Part shown: piece by piece, positions 1-9,182 of the stretch | How positions within the stretch are numbered: position 1 is the first letter of the stretch | Layout of the letters: each line of letters opens with the position of its first letter | NCBI GenBank assembly: GCA_965284565.1 | Contig: OZ260100.1 | Coordinates: 124,001 to 188,000 of the forward strand | Direction of reading: 5' to 3' | From: BRH-c54 sp965284565 | Lineage (GTDB): Bacteria; Bacteroidota; Bacteroidia; Flavobacteriales_E; Vicingaceae | Length of the DNA stretch: 64,000 bases | Notes under the pieces: generated by a model | Database searches by the model: none | What the model was told of the DNA's origin: nothing | Seen by the model: the letters and a program-made list of their open reading frames with translations, nothing else | Made by a program: the position numbers and the translations under genes

Positions 1-800
1 AGCGCTACCCAATGATGGCAAACCATAATGTGGTAATTGTAAAAGAGGCTCAGCATTTAGTAAAACAAATAGATCAGCTAGAAGCTTATTTAGACAATCC
101 TACTAAAAGCACTGTGTTGGTTTTCTGTTATAAATACAAAACCTTAGATGGTAGAAAAGGCATCACTAAAAAACTTAATAAAAAAAGTGTCTTTTTTGAA
201 TCTAAACCAATTTATGACAACCAAGTACCCGCTTGGATTAATGATTACCTTAAAGACAAAAACTATACAATAGCCCCTAAGGCAACTCATTTAATTGCTG
301 AATTTTTAGGGACAGATTTAGGTAAAATAGCCAACGAACTTGAGAAATTAACCATTAACATCCCCGAAGGTACTGTTATTAATGCAGATATAGTCGAGAA
401 AAATATTGGTATTAGTAAAGACTTTAACATGTTTGAGCTTAATAATGCCATTGGAGCAAGAGACATTCTTAAAGCCAATAAAATTATCAACCATTTTGCA
501 AAGAACGAAAAAGAACATCCTATACAAGCTACTTTAGCTGTTTTATACATGTTTTTTACTGCTATACTTAAATACCATTACACTAAAGATAAAAGCCCAA
601 GAAATATTGCTTCTGCTCTAAAAGTTAATCCTTTTTTTGTGAAAGATTATCAGCTTGCAGCTAAAAATTACGACATTAGAAAAGCCGTAAAAGTAATTGA
701 ATATATTAGAGAATATGACCTAAAATCTAAAGGAGTAAACAATGTTTCTTCATCTAGCGGTGAACTTACAAAAGAACTTGTCTTTAAAATTTTACACTAA
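1..800 (+). CDS. holA: DNA polymerase III delta subunit, C-terminal part (5' cut by window edge)
   Basis: Clamp-loader delta subunit, which opens the beta sliding clamp during replication. The open frame continues to the left edge: the residues before the first methionine read RYP, giving RYPMMANHNVVIVKEAQ, a typical HolA segment at the end of the ATPase-like domain I. The visible 265 residues therefore lack roughly the first 75-80 of a usual protein of about 340. The middle (IAPKATHLIAEFLGTDLGKIANELEKL) and the C-terminal helical collar domain match the family. The ATG at base 12 is internal and not the start. The gene stands alone here, followed by nhaA with its own -7 element. Confidence 0.93.
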   Translation, partial: RYPMMANHNVVIVKEAQHLVKQIDQLEAYLDNPTKSTVLVFCYKYKTLDGRKGITKKLNKKSVFFESKPIYDNQVPAWINDYLKDKNYTIAPKATHLIAEFLGTDLGKIANELEKLTINIPEGTVINADIVEKNIGISKDFNMFELNNAIGARDILKANKIINHFAKNEKEHPIQATLAVLYMFFTAILKYHYTKDKSPRNIASALKVNPFFVKDYQLAAKNYDIRKAVKVIEYIREYDLKSKGVNNVSSSSGELTKELVFKILH

Positions 801-905
801 TTTTTTGGTTGATTTTAGTTTTTTTAAGTTTTGATAATTTTAAAAATTAGGCTAACAAAACTCATTACCTTAAATTTGTGATGTACTAATTTGAAAAAAT
901 ACCAT

Positions 906-2228
906 ATGAAAGTCACACCAGTTGATAAGTGGATAATTAACCCTATTCAGCAGTTTATAAAAAGTAGTACCACTAGTGGAATTGTACTTTTCTCTTCAGC
1001 AATTTTAGCTATCATTCTTTCCAATTCATTATGGTCTCACCAGTTTCATGAACTATGGGAATTAGAGTTTTCTATTGGTTTTAATGGTCATTACATCAAT
1101 AAAAATCTTCACCATTGGATTAATGATGGCTTAATGGCTGTTTTCTTTTTTGTGGTTGGACTAGAATTAAAAAGAGAAATAGTTGCTGGAGAACTTCGGA
1201 ATCCTAAAAATGCTATTCTACCTATTGCAGCAGCTATAGGTGGAATGATATTACCTGCTATTATCTATTTAATTTTCAATCCTTCAGGAGCTACTGCTGA
1301 TGGTTGGGGAATTCCTATGGCAACTGATATTGCTTTTGCTTTGGGAGTACTATACTTATTAGGAAATAAAGTACCTCTCTCTTTAAAAATTTTTCTTACT
1401 GTGCTTGCTATTGTTGATGATATTGGAGCAGTACTAGTAATTGCTTTTTTTTACACCTCAGATATTAATTTTCTAAGCTTAGCAACAGGTGGGGTTTTTA
1501 TGCTGATATTAATTTTTTCTAACCTTATTGGTATTAGAAATACTATCTACTATGCAATAATTGGAATTGGTGGATTGTGGTTGGCATTCTTAATGTCGGG
1601 CGTACACGCAACTATTGCTGCTGTTATGGCTGCAATGACTATACCTGTAAATGTTAAAATTGCTGAAAAAGAATATACCAAACGCATTAAGAATTTAATT
1701 TTCAAATTTGAAGAGGAAGAACCTAACAACAATCCTGCTGTTACACCAAATCAATTACGAATTATACAAGATATTAGAGATTACTCTAAAAGTGCTCTTA
1801 CACCGTTACAAAGGTTAGAACTCAGAATGTATCCAATAGTTGCTTTCGTTATTATGCCCATATTCGCCCTAAGTAATGCAGGAATAGTTTTTTCTAGCGA
1901 ATCATTTAATCAAATAGTTAGCCCTGTATTTTTTGGCGTTTTTTTGGGCTTATTGGTAGGAAAAGTACTAGGTGTTTATGGATTAATTTCTATCCTCTTA
2001 AAATTTAAATGGGTTACTCTTCCTGATGGAATGAACAAAGTTCATCTTTTAGGAGTAGGCTTTTTGGCTGCCATTGGCTTTACCATGTCATTATTTATTG
2101 GTGGTTTAGCCTTTGTTGATAAAGTTTATATTGAAGAAGCTAAAATGGGTGTTTTATTTGCTTCTGTTATAGCAAGTTTTGCTGGTTTTTTCATAATTAA
2201 ATATGCCAACAAAATCAAAACAATTTAA
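906..2228 (+). CDS. nhaA: Na+/H+ antiporter NhaA
   Basis: Inner-membrane antiporter exchanging Na+ for protons, about 440 residues with some 12 hydrophobic segments. The paired aspartates of the transport site are seen in AIVDDIGAV (residues 171-172), and the conserved ATDIAFALGVL segment precedes them. A hydrophilic loop of about 50 residues (EKEYTKRIKNL to ALTPLQRLE) is longer than in E. coli NhaA and is common in Bacteroidota members. A TTG start at 891 is possible, but a -7 element TAAATTTG at 871-878 predicts transcription from about 882, so the ATG at 906 is the better start. Monocistronic. Confidence 0.95.
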   Translation: MKVTPVDKWIINPIQQFIKSSTTSGIVLFSSAILAIILSNSLWSHQFHELWELEFSIGFNGHYINKNLHHWINDGLMAVFFFVVGLELKREIVAGELRNPKNAILPIAAAIGGMILPAIIYLIFNPSGATADGWGIPMATDIAFALGVLYLLGNKVPLSLKIFLTVLAIVDDIGAVLVIAFFYTSDINFLSLATGGVFMLILIFSNLIGIRNTIYYAIIGIGGLWLAFLMSGVHATIAAVMAAMTIPVNVKIAEKEYTKRIKNLIFKFEEEEPNNNPAVTPNQLRIIQDIRDYSKSALTPLQRLELRMYPIVAFVIMPIFALSNAGIVFSSESFNQIVSPVFFGVFLGLLVGKVLGVYGLISILLKFKWVTLPDGMNKVHLLGVGFLAAIGFTMSLFIGGLAFVDKVYIEEAKMGVLFASVIASFAGFFIIKYANKIKTI

Positions 2229-2285
2229 TCAGTTTCCCTTCGTTTATTTCTCTTACCATTAATGGAAGATTTTCTACCTAAAAAG

Positions 2286-2447
2286 GAAGTTGTTTAAAGT
2301 CCAAATATAACCATGAAAATGAATTATTTTTTTGCAATACGAGGCATTTTTGAGAAACATAGCCGTAGGTTATGGTTAGAGAAAATAACGATGTAGTGTG
2401 AAAAAAGAAACATTTTTTAATTTATAGAGAGGGCTTTAAACAACTTC
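2286..2447. repeat. 162-bp non-coding segment bounded by a perfect 14-bp inverted repeat
   Basis: GAAGTTGTTTAAAG at 2286-2299 is the exact reverse complement of CTTTAAACAACTTC at 2434-2447. An inner pair (ATAACCAT near 2307 and ATGGTTA near 2392) is also inverted. No coding frame is visible inside. The segment fills the gap between nhaA and the next gene and ends just before that gene's -7 element. It could be a small MITE-like element or a long hairpin; no clear target duplication is visible. Confidence 0.5.
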
Positions 2448-2488
2448 TTTATGTAGTTTTGTCTTTATCAACTTCTAAATTAAAAATA

Positions 2489-3310
2489 ATGCATAAACTG
2501 ATTTTATTAATAGCTTGCTGTTTGCCAATGTTTATTTTTGGTCAGACTTACAAACCAGGTAAAGGTAGTGGTCTTTATGGTACAGGTGCTGAAAATATTG
2601 ACAAAGGTTGGTACTTTGGATTAGGAACAACTTATATGTTTCCTTACCTTACACAAGAAGAAAGTATTGATTATACCGATTCTTTAAATCAAACATTTAC
2701 TCAAGATTTTGCTGCAAAACCAACAGGAAAGTTTGGCCTATTTGCCGAAATAGGTATGTTTAGAATGAACGATAAAAAAGTAATTAATTACATAGATTAT
2801 GGTCTTTCTTACAAATGGTTTAGAGGTGGCGAAAATTTTGAATCTGCCACATTTTTAAATAATAGTTTAGTTGCTACACAGCAAACTGAAGCTTCTTATA
2901 GCAGTCATGCAGCTTCTTTAAACTTTAATATAGGTAACAGATACGACATGTCTGACAAAACATTTATAGTAAACGGAATTGGACTTAATGCCGATTATTT
3001 TTTCATTAAAAGTAGAAATAATGGTGGTGTAATTTTAGGTCAGCCCCACGAGTTTGTTTCCGATTTTGTTGGTGAGCTGCATTACTTTTTCGGAATGGGC
3101 TTTAAAACAGGCAAAAGATTAATAATTATGCCCATGATAGAAACACCAATATTTGCTATTTATGAGTTTAACCACATTAAATCTACTCATGATTATTTCA
3201 ATACTCGTTCCAGACCATTTATCATAAAGGTTAGGTTTATGATATTGAAAAAAGGCTCTAAATCTTGTCCTCCAGTTTATAACCCTATGGGAATTACACC
3301 AGATATGTAA
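2489..3310 (+). CDS. Secreted protein of unknown function, probably outer-membrane barrel
   Basis: 273 residues. It starts with a clear signal peptide (MHKLILLIACCLPMFIFGQ) ending in a typical A/G-Q cleavage site. The rest alternates hydrophobic and aromatic residues (GWYFGLGTTYMFPYL, YGLSYKWFRGG, LNADYFFIKSRNN, IIKVRFMILKKG), as in small outer-membrane beta-barrels. No named family is recognised. The longer TTG start at 2459 overlaps a -7 element TAGTTTTG at 2454-2461, so the ATG at 2489 was chosen. It may be co-transcribed with the flippase gene 11 bases downstream. Confidence 0.7.
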   Translation: MHKLILLIACCLPMFIFGQTYKPGKGSGLYGTGAENIDKGWYFGLGTTYMFPYLTQEESIDYTDSLNQTFTQDFAAKPTGKFGLFAEIGMFRMNDKKVINYIDYGLSYKWFRGGENFESATFLNNSLVATQQTEASYSSHAASLNFNIGNRYDMSDKTFIVNGIGLNADYFFIKSRNNGGVILGQPHEFVSDFVGELHYFFGMGFKTGKRLIIMPMIETPIFAIYEFNHIKSTHDYFNTRSRPFIIKVRFMILKKGSKSCPPVYNPMGITPDM

Positions 3311-3321
3311 TTAATTAATTT

Positions 3322-4635
3322 TTGTCCGTTAATAAGGCTAAAAACACATTTCTTTTGATAAAATTTCCAACATTTATAGCCCGCTCAGAATTTAGTAAAC
3401 ATGTTACTACGTTAATTGTTGGACAAATAATAGTACATGCCATAGCTTTTTTGGCACTACCCATTATTACAAGATTATATTCTGCCGAACAAATTGGTGC
3501 TTACTCCCTTTTTATGGCTCTTTTCATGGTGCTTTCAATGCTTAGCACTGGCAGGTACGATGCTGCAATTGTAATAGAAAAAGAAGAGAAGTCAGCTATT
3601 ACACTTTGGAGCTTAGCTACCTTTATTAGTTTTTGGTTTAATGTTCTGCTTTTTATTTTTATTTATTTTTTTCATGAAACCATATTGGTATGGCTCAATA
3701 AATCCAGTATGGGAATTTTTATTTTGCTACTCCCTTTAGCCATTTTTTTTGGTGGATTAATAAGAACTACCCAATACTATTTTAATAAACACAAAGGATA
3801 TAAAACCATATCTTCCTCTGATATACTTAAATCGGGGGTTAACTCTACAGGTGGTGTGGCTTTTGGTTGGTTAGGTTACCTATCAGGCGGATTAATAATT
3901 GCCAACGTACTTTCTAATATTGTTGCTTTTGTATTGTTAGCTATTAAGCTTCCTGTTTCTTTTTGGCAGGCTGTAAAAACAATCACTTTTGTTAATTTAA
4001 AAACCATAGGAAAAAAATACAAAGATTACCTTACTTTTTATACATTATCGGGCATATTGAGTGCTATTGTCTCTAACGGTACTCCTATCTTTATTATATT
4101 CTTTTTTACAGAAAAAACCGCAGGGTATTATTTTATGGCAGAAAAAGTAGTAAGTATTCCTATTGGATTATTAGTTGCTGCCATTTCTAGGGTTTTTTAC
4201 CAACGAGCAAGCGAACTTTTTAATCATGATAAAAAAGGCTTTTTATCACTCACTTATCGAATTCAAAAAAAAATGTTTTGGGCACTTATTCCTCTTTTAA
4301 TTTTACTTTCATTAGCTGCTCCATATGCTTTTGAATGGTTTGGAAATGATTGGCGACAAGCAGGAGAAATGATAAAATACTTTGCTATTCTAGTATTATT
4401 CAACAATTTGGTTTCTCCTGTTGGATCAATTTCTAATATTATTGACAGGTTAGATATTTTACTGTATTTTAATATTACAACAACTATTATTAGAGCACTA
4501 ACTTTTTATGTTGGTAGCTTATATTTTAGTTTTGAACACGCACTTTTAGTATCTGCTATTTGTCTGTCCATTTGCTACATTGCTTTAGATTTTATTCTGA
4601 AAAAATTGATAAAAAAAATGATTGCTGAGAAGTAA
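3322..4635 (+). CDS. Polysaccharide flippase, Wzx/MATE-like (oligosaccharide exporter)
   Basis: About 437 residues with 12 or more membrane segments. It begins with the typical LIVGQIIVHAIAFLALPIITRLYSAEQIGAYSLF stretch (described here in two parts: a first helix, then the RLYSAEQIGAYSLF loop) found in PST-family transporters that flip undecaprenyl-linked sugars across the inner membrane. The start is uncertain: no ATG is available, so TTG at 3322 or TTG at 3355 must be used. It follows the preceding secreted-protein gene by 11 bases and probably shares its transcript. No glycosyltransferases are adjacent, so the substrate cannot be inferred. Confidence 0.85.
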   Translation: MSVNKAKNTFLLIKFPTFIARSEFSKHVTTLIVGQIIVHAIAFLALPIITRLYSAEQIGAYSLFMALFMVLSMLSTGRYDAAIVIEKEEKSAITLWSLATFISFWFNVLLFIFIYFFHETILVWLNKSSMGIFILLLPLAIFFGGLIRTTQYYFNKHKGYKTISSSDILKSGVNSTGGVAFGWLGYLSGGLIIANVLSNIVAFVLLAIKLPVSFWQAVKTITFVNLKTIGKKYKDYLTFYTLSGILSAIVSNGTPIFIIFFFTEKTAGYYFMAEKVVSIPIGLLVAAISRVFYQRASELFNHDKKGFLSLTYRIQKKMFWALIPLLILLSLAAPYAFEWFGNDWRQAGEMIKYFAILVLFNNLVSPVGSISNIIDRLDILLYFNITTTIIRALTFYVGSLYFSFEHALLVSAICLSICYIALDFILKKLIKKMIAEK

Positions 4636-4659
4636 TTTCTAATGATTTATTTCAAAAAT

Positions 4660-5889
4660 CTATTTTTTAGGATAACATACAAACCATTTCTTAACTGGCC
4701 TTGCCAATGAAGATATGTTCAAGGTATCTGCTGCCTCAGAAATATCTTTTACTGTGTTGTTTTTTAATAAAATATTTATTTTATCCATTTTAGGGTTGTA
4801 GGCATTGTTTTCTATAGCATCCTGAAAAACAAAATATTCTATTTCTTTCTCTGATATTTTTAACTGTTTAGAAAATTTTTCTTTTATTGTATTAAGTTCA
4901 TCTTTAGCTAAGCGAGTATCATTTATAACTACTTTGTATAAGTTTCTATTCACCATCATTTTACACAATTTAGCTAAAATTTTATCATCAGATTTTTGCC
5001 AAACTTTTACCGAAGTCATTATATCATAATCATCTAAATTAGCAAATTCATCCAATAATTTAGGGTTGTTTTTAAAAGATGATAAATTATGTTGAGCGTA
5101 CAAAAAAGTTCTTAAAGATGGCGTGCAAAATAATTCTTCATTGTTATTCGCCAAACTTTTTGCTCTTTTTAAAATATTTACCAATAAATTTTCTGCCGAT
5201 AAAACGGTTTTATGCAAATAAACCTGCCAATACATTAATCTTCGGGCAATAATAAATTTTTCTATGGAGTAAATTCCTTTTTCCTCAATAGCCAAATGAT
5301 CGTTATGAACAGTAAGCATGGTGATGATTCTTTCTGTACTAATAACCCCTTCCGAAACACCTGTGAAAAAGCTGTCTCTTCGCAAATAATCTAACCTATC
5401 CATATCTAACTGTCCGGAAACCAGTTGATGTAAGAATTTTTTAGGATATTCGTTTCTAAATATTTTTAAAGCTACATCCAATTTTCCTTTAAACTCCTGA
5501 TTAAGTTTATCCATAAAAAGCGTAGAAATTTCTTCGTGAGAAATACCATTTACTATACTATGTTCTAAGGCATGAGAAAATGGTCCATGACCAATATCGT
5601 GTAATAAAATTGCAATAGTTACACCTACAGCTTCTTCATCGGTAATCTCATGTCCTTTAGAGCGAATTACATCAATGGCTTTAGTCATCAAATTCATGGT
5701 GCCCATAGCATGATGAAACCTAGTATGTAAAGCTCCCGGGTAAACCAAATGTGTTAATCCTAATTGTTTAATTCTTCTTAATCTCTGAAAATAAGGATGT
5801 TCTATTAAGTCGAAAATAATTTCATAAGGTAAGGTTATAAACCCATAAATAGGATCATTAAAAATTTTCTTTTTATTCACACTTGGCAT
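4660..5889 (-). CDS. HD-domain phosphohydrolase (dGTPase-like, COG1078 type)
   Basis: 409 residues. Metal-binding HD motifs are present in order: HTRFHHAMG near residue 55-62, LLHDIGHGPFSHALEH near residue 95-108, then GQLDMDRLDYLRRDSFFTG. These match the dNTP triphosphohydrolase-like HD family, whose members hydrolyse nucleotides; the exact substrate is not known for this clade. The gene is divergent from porX. A -7 element on this strand (CAAAAGTA as read on the plus strand, 5944-5951) fits the start at 5889. Confidence 0.88.
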   Translation of the reverse strand: MPSVNKKKIFNDPIYGFITLPYEIIFDLIEHPYFQRLRRIKQLGLTHLVYPGALHTRFHHAMGTMNLMTKAIDVIRSKGHEITDEEAVGVTIAILLHDIGHGPFSHALEHSIVNGISHEEISTLFMDKLNQEFKGKLDVALKIFRNEYPKKFLHQLVSGQLDMDRLDYLRRDSFFTGVSEGVISTERIITMLTVHNDHLAIEEKGIYSIEKFIIARRLMYWQVYLHKTVLSAENLLVNILKRAKSLANNNEELFCTPSLRTFLYAQHNLSSFKNNPKLLDEFANLDDYDIMTSVKVWQKSDDKILAKLCKMMVNRNLYKVVINDTRLAKDELNTIKEKFSKQLKISEKEIEYFVFQDAIENNAYNPKMDKINILLKNNTVKDISEAADTLNISSLARPVKKWFVCYPKK

Positions 5890-5933
5890 ACTACTTAGCG
5901 TTAATATTAGTTAAATATAATAACTAAAAATTA

Positions 5934-5960
5934 TTTGAAGCTTCAAAAGTACTATTTTTG
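5934..5960. promoter_or_regulatory. Overlapping divergent promoters with a 14-bp palindrome between porX and the HD gene
   Basis: TTTGAAGCTTCAAA at 5934-5947 is a perfect palindrome. It overlaps the minus-strand -7 element of the HD gene (5944-5951) and lies just upstream of the porX -7 element TATTTTTG (5953-5960). A third half-site TTTGAAG recurs at 5957-5963. An operator able to affect both promoters is inferred. Confidence 0.5.
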
Positions 5961-6009
5961 AAGTATTCTCAATTGAATTAATTTAGAATCCACTTTAAAA
6001 CAATAAAAC

Positions 6010-7569
6010 ATGAACAATATAACCATACTTTGGGCTGATGATGAAATAGATTTACTAAAACCTCATATTTTATTTTTAGAAGAAAAAGGATATGAAGTTG
6101 TTGGAACTCAAAGTGGTGACGATGCAATTGAATTACTTGAAAAGCAACGTGTTGACATCATTTTTTTGGATGAAAATATGCCAGGCTTATCAGGTTTGGA
6201 AACCTTAGAGTTAATAAAAGCTAAGTTTCCAAGTATTCCTGTAATTATGATTACCAAAAGTGAGGAAGAATATATTATGGAAGAAGCTATAGGTTCTAAA
6301 ATATCAGATTATTTAATAAAACCTGTAAATCCAAATCAAATTTTACTTTCTATAAAAAAGAACTTAGATACCACTAAATTAGTAAATGCAAAATCTACTT
6401 CTAATTATCAAAAAGAATTTAGAGAAATTGGTATGCAGTTAAATGATAGGCTCGATAAAAATGAATGGGCTGAATTGTATCAAAAACTAGTTTATTGGGA
6501 ATTGGAGCTCGAAAAATCTAAAGACAGTAGTATGGAAGAGATTTTTGAGATGCAAAAAAATGAAGCCAACAAACAATTTGGAAAATTTGTTGAGAAGAAC
6601 TACACCGATTGGCTCACTAATCCAGAAGATGCCCCGATAATGTCACATAACCTAATGGCGAAATATGTTTTCCCTGAATTAAAAAAAAGCAAAGAACCTT
6701 TATTCTTTATTGTGATAGATAATTTGCGTTACGACCAATGGAAAATTTTACGCCCTATTCTATCAGAAGATTATTGGATAGATAAAGAAGATGTTTTTTA
6801 TAGCATTTTACCTACCACTACTCAATACTCTAGAAATGCCATATTTGCTGGAATGATGCCTTCAGAAATTGAAAAGCGTTTTCCCGATAAGTGGATAAAT
6901 GATGAGGAAGAAGGTGGGAGAAACTTAAATGAAAAGTTTTTTGTTGAAAATCAACTTTCTAGAAATGGATTTTCTGACTCTAAAATCACTTATAATAAAG
7001 TATTAAATGTGAGCTATGGTAATAAAGTTTTAAGAGAAGTTCCCTCTATGTTTAATAGTCATTTAAATATTATAGTTTACAATTTTGTGGATATGCTTTC
7101 TCATGCTAGAACAGATACTGAAATTGTTAAAGAATTAGCAACTGATGAGGCTGCTTATCGTTCTGTCGTTAAATCTTGGTTTGAACATTCTACTTTATTA
7201 GATATTTTAAAAGAAATTGCTGCTCGTGGTGGAAGGTTAGTGATAACTACCGACCATGGTTCTATAAGAGTGAAAGAAGCATCTAAAATAGTTGGAGATA
7301 AAGATACCAATACCAATTTAAGGTACAAACAAGGAAAAAGTTTACAATATCAGGAAAAAGAGGTTTTTGCAGTTAAAAATCCGGAAGAAATTCATTTACC
7401 AAAAGTAAATGTTAGTCAGTCGTTTGTATTTGCTAAAGATGATTACTTTTTTGCCTACCCCAATAATTACAATCATTATGTAAATTATTACAAGGATACT
7501 TTTCAGCATGGAGGAATTTCTTTAGATGAAATGCTAATTCCTGTGGTAATGTTAAGTGCTAAAAAGTAA
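6010..7569 (+). CDS. porX: PorX: response regulator with PglZ phosphodiesterase domain, controls type IX secretion
   Basis: 519 residues. An N-terminal receiver domain (about 1-120) has the acidic pair D10-D11, phospho-acceptor D54 in IIFLDENMPG, and conserved T/S and K positions (ITKS, LIKPVNP). A helical linker is followed by a PglZ domain of the alkaline-phosphatase superfamily with VIDNLRYDQW, LPTTTQYSRNA, TTDHGS and a final FQHGGISLDEMLIP, carrying the zinc ligands. Length and order match PorX of Porphyromonas and Flavobacterium, which, with sensor PorY, controls T9SS genes through SigP. Neither porY nor sigP is in this window. The transcript start is predicted near 5964, giving a leader of about 45 nt. 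Confidence 0.95.
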   Translation: MNNITILWADDEIDLLKPHILFLEEKGYEVVGTQSGDDAIELLEKQRVDIIFLDENMPGLSGLETLELIKAKFPSIPVIMITKSEEEYIMEEAIGSKISDYLIKPVNPNQILLSIKKNLDTTKLVNAKSTSNYQKEFREIGMQLNDRLDKNEWAELYQKLVYWELELEKSKDSSMEEIFEMQKNEANKQFGKFVEKNYTDWLTNPEDAPIMSHNLMAKYVFPELKKSKEPLFFIVIDNLRYDQWKILRPILSEDYWIDKEDVFYSILPTTTQYSRNAIFAGMMPSEIEKRFPDKWINDEEEGGRNLNEKFFVENQLSRNGFSDSKITYNKVLNVSYGNKVLREVPSMFNSHLNIIVYNFVDMLSHARTDTEIVKELATDEAAYRSVVKSWFEHSTLLDILKEIAARGGRLVITTDHGSIRVKEASKIVGDKDTNTNLRYKQGKSLQYQEKEVFAVKNPEEIHLPKVNVSQSFVFAKDDYFFAYPNNYNHYVNYYKDTFQHGGISLDEMLIPVVMLSAKK

Positions 7570-7576
7570 AATTGTT

Positions 7577-9130
7577 CTATTTTTTTTGTAGCACTATATC
7601 TTTAGAAATACTGCTTCTATAGGCATCTTTACCATAAACTTCAATATCTTCCATATACAATTTGTAACCGGGAACTTCAACTAATAAATTAAATTTACCA
7701 GGAGGTAAAATAATAATAAACCTTCCTGTGTTAGGATTTGGTAAGTAAGAACCATATTCTTCATCAATTTGTAAATCTAACACCGAAATAGCTGCATCAG
7801 TAAATATATGAGAAGAATCCGAAGTGGTTATAAAGCCTTTAATAACAGTATATTCAGGATCAACTTCATTAAATGTAACGCTATAAATATCTAAATCACC
7901 CACTCCACCAGCTCTTAATGTTGAGATATAACCTGTTCGACCAGATTTAGATTCTCTGTAATTCATATTATCTTCAGGAGTATTAATTGGATAGCCAATA
8001 TTTTTAACTGTAGTCCAAATTCTTTTTACATTGTCCCAAGAGGCTTTAAAAATATCGTATCCTCCCATACTTGTGTGGCCTTTAGAGCTAAAGTATAATG
8101 TTTTGCCATCATTAGAAATATTTGGAAAATCTTCGTCAAACTTGGTATTAATGGTAGGTCCTAAATTTTGTGGCAGTCCCCATTTTCCGTTTGGTAGTTT
8201 TTTAGTAACATAAATATCAACCCCTCCATAACCACCATCTCTATTGCTAGCAAAATACAGTTCATTTCCATCAGCAGAAATGGAAGCAGCTATTTCATGG
8301 TCTGAAGAATTAATCTCAGATGGTAGTTTTTCTAAATTGATTACTTTTTCATCAGCTAATTCTGCAATAAATAAATCACCATAATGGTTATCATTTTCGA
8401 AATAAAAAAGAATATACTTACCGTCAGCCGATAAACCAACAACCTCTTCATTTCCATTAAGCATATTAATATTTTGATCTAGTTTTCTTGCCTTTTGAAA
8501 TTCACCAGTTTTAGCTTTAGAAATATATATTTCAGAAAAATAATTGCCATTTTCCATTTTTAAACTTCCGTCATCTCTTTTAGAATTATAAACAATAAAA
8601 GACTCATCTTGAGGAACAAATGGATAATAATCTGGTCCAGGAGAATTAATTTGATTTCCTAAATTATTAAAAGAAACATCTAATTGAAATTTCATTAATT
8701 CTGTCGCATTGTAACAATATTCAATTTGCTTAGCAACATCTTCTATAGATATTACATCCCCTTTATTTATTTCTCTAAATTGCTCAAACATATTAATAGC
8801 ATCACTAAAACGATAAGCATAATGATAAGCTCTTCCTAATAAATAAAAAGCAGTTGGATTTGGTTTTTCGCTGTTTACAACTTTTTCTAAATAACTTACA
8901 GCATTAGATTTATCAATGTTAGTGTTTAAGTAACAAACTCCTACTCTGTAATTAAACATCATATCGTCAGGAGTTTCTTCTAAAAGAGCAAGATACTCAT
9001 CAAGTGCTTCAATAAAGTTATATTTATCGAATAAACTTGCGGCTTTTTTTACAACGGCTTTGTCTTGAGATTGAGCTGAAAAAGAAATAATTACAGCTAT
9101 AGTTAACGCTAAAAATGATTTGTAATTCAT
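7577..9130 (-). CDS. Surface protein with TPR, PD40 propeller and carboxypeptidase-like domain (PorE-like without OmpA end)
   Basis: 517 residues with signal peptide MNYKSFLALTIAVIISFSAQSQ. TPR-like helices occupy about residues 20-130, and PD40/WD40-like repeats follow (ASISADGNELYFASNRDGG, FPNISNDGKTLYFSSKGH). A carboxypeptidase regulatory-like beta domain (YTVIKGFITTSDSSH) ends the protein. This is the order seen in PorE, a T9SS-associated periplasmic protein, but the peptidoglycan-binding OmpA domain is missing. The start at 9130 was chosen over 9154 because the minus-strand -7 element (CAAATTTA at 9152-9159) overlaps the longer start. It converges on porX with 7 bases between stops. Confidence 0.8.
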   Translation of the reverse strand: MNYKSFLALTIAVIISFSAQSQDKAVVKKAASLFDKYNFIEALDEYLALLEETPDDMMFNYRVGVCYLNTNIDKSNAVSYLEKVVNSEKPNPTAFYLLGRAYHYAYRFSDAINMFEQFREINKGDVISIEDVAKQIEYCYNATELMKFQLDVSFNNLGNQINSPGPDYYPFVPQDESFIVYNSKRDDGSLKMENGNYFSEIYISKAKTGEFQKARKLDQNINMLNGNEEVVGLSADGKYILFYFENDNHYGDLFIAELADEKVINLEKLPSEINSSDHEIAASISADGNELYFASNRDGGYGGVDIYVTKKLPNGKWGLPQNLGPTINTKFDEDFPNISNDGKTLYFSSKGHTSMGGYDIFKASWDNVKRIWTTVKNIGYPINTPEDNMNYRESKSGRTGYISTLRAGGVGDLDIYSVTFNEVDPEYTVIKGFITTSDSSHIFTDAAISVLDLQIDEEYGSYLPNPNTGRFIIILPPGKFNLLVEVPGYKLYMEDIEVYGKDAYRSSISKDIVLQKK

Positions 9131-9182
9131 TGAATATAAATTTAAAAAGGGCAAATTTAATGCTTATTTAACTAAGGTGCAA

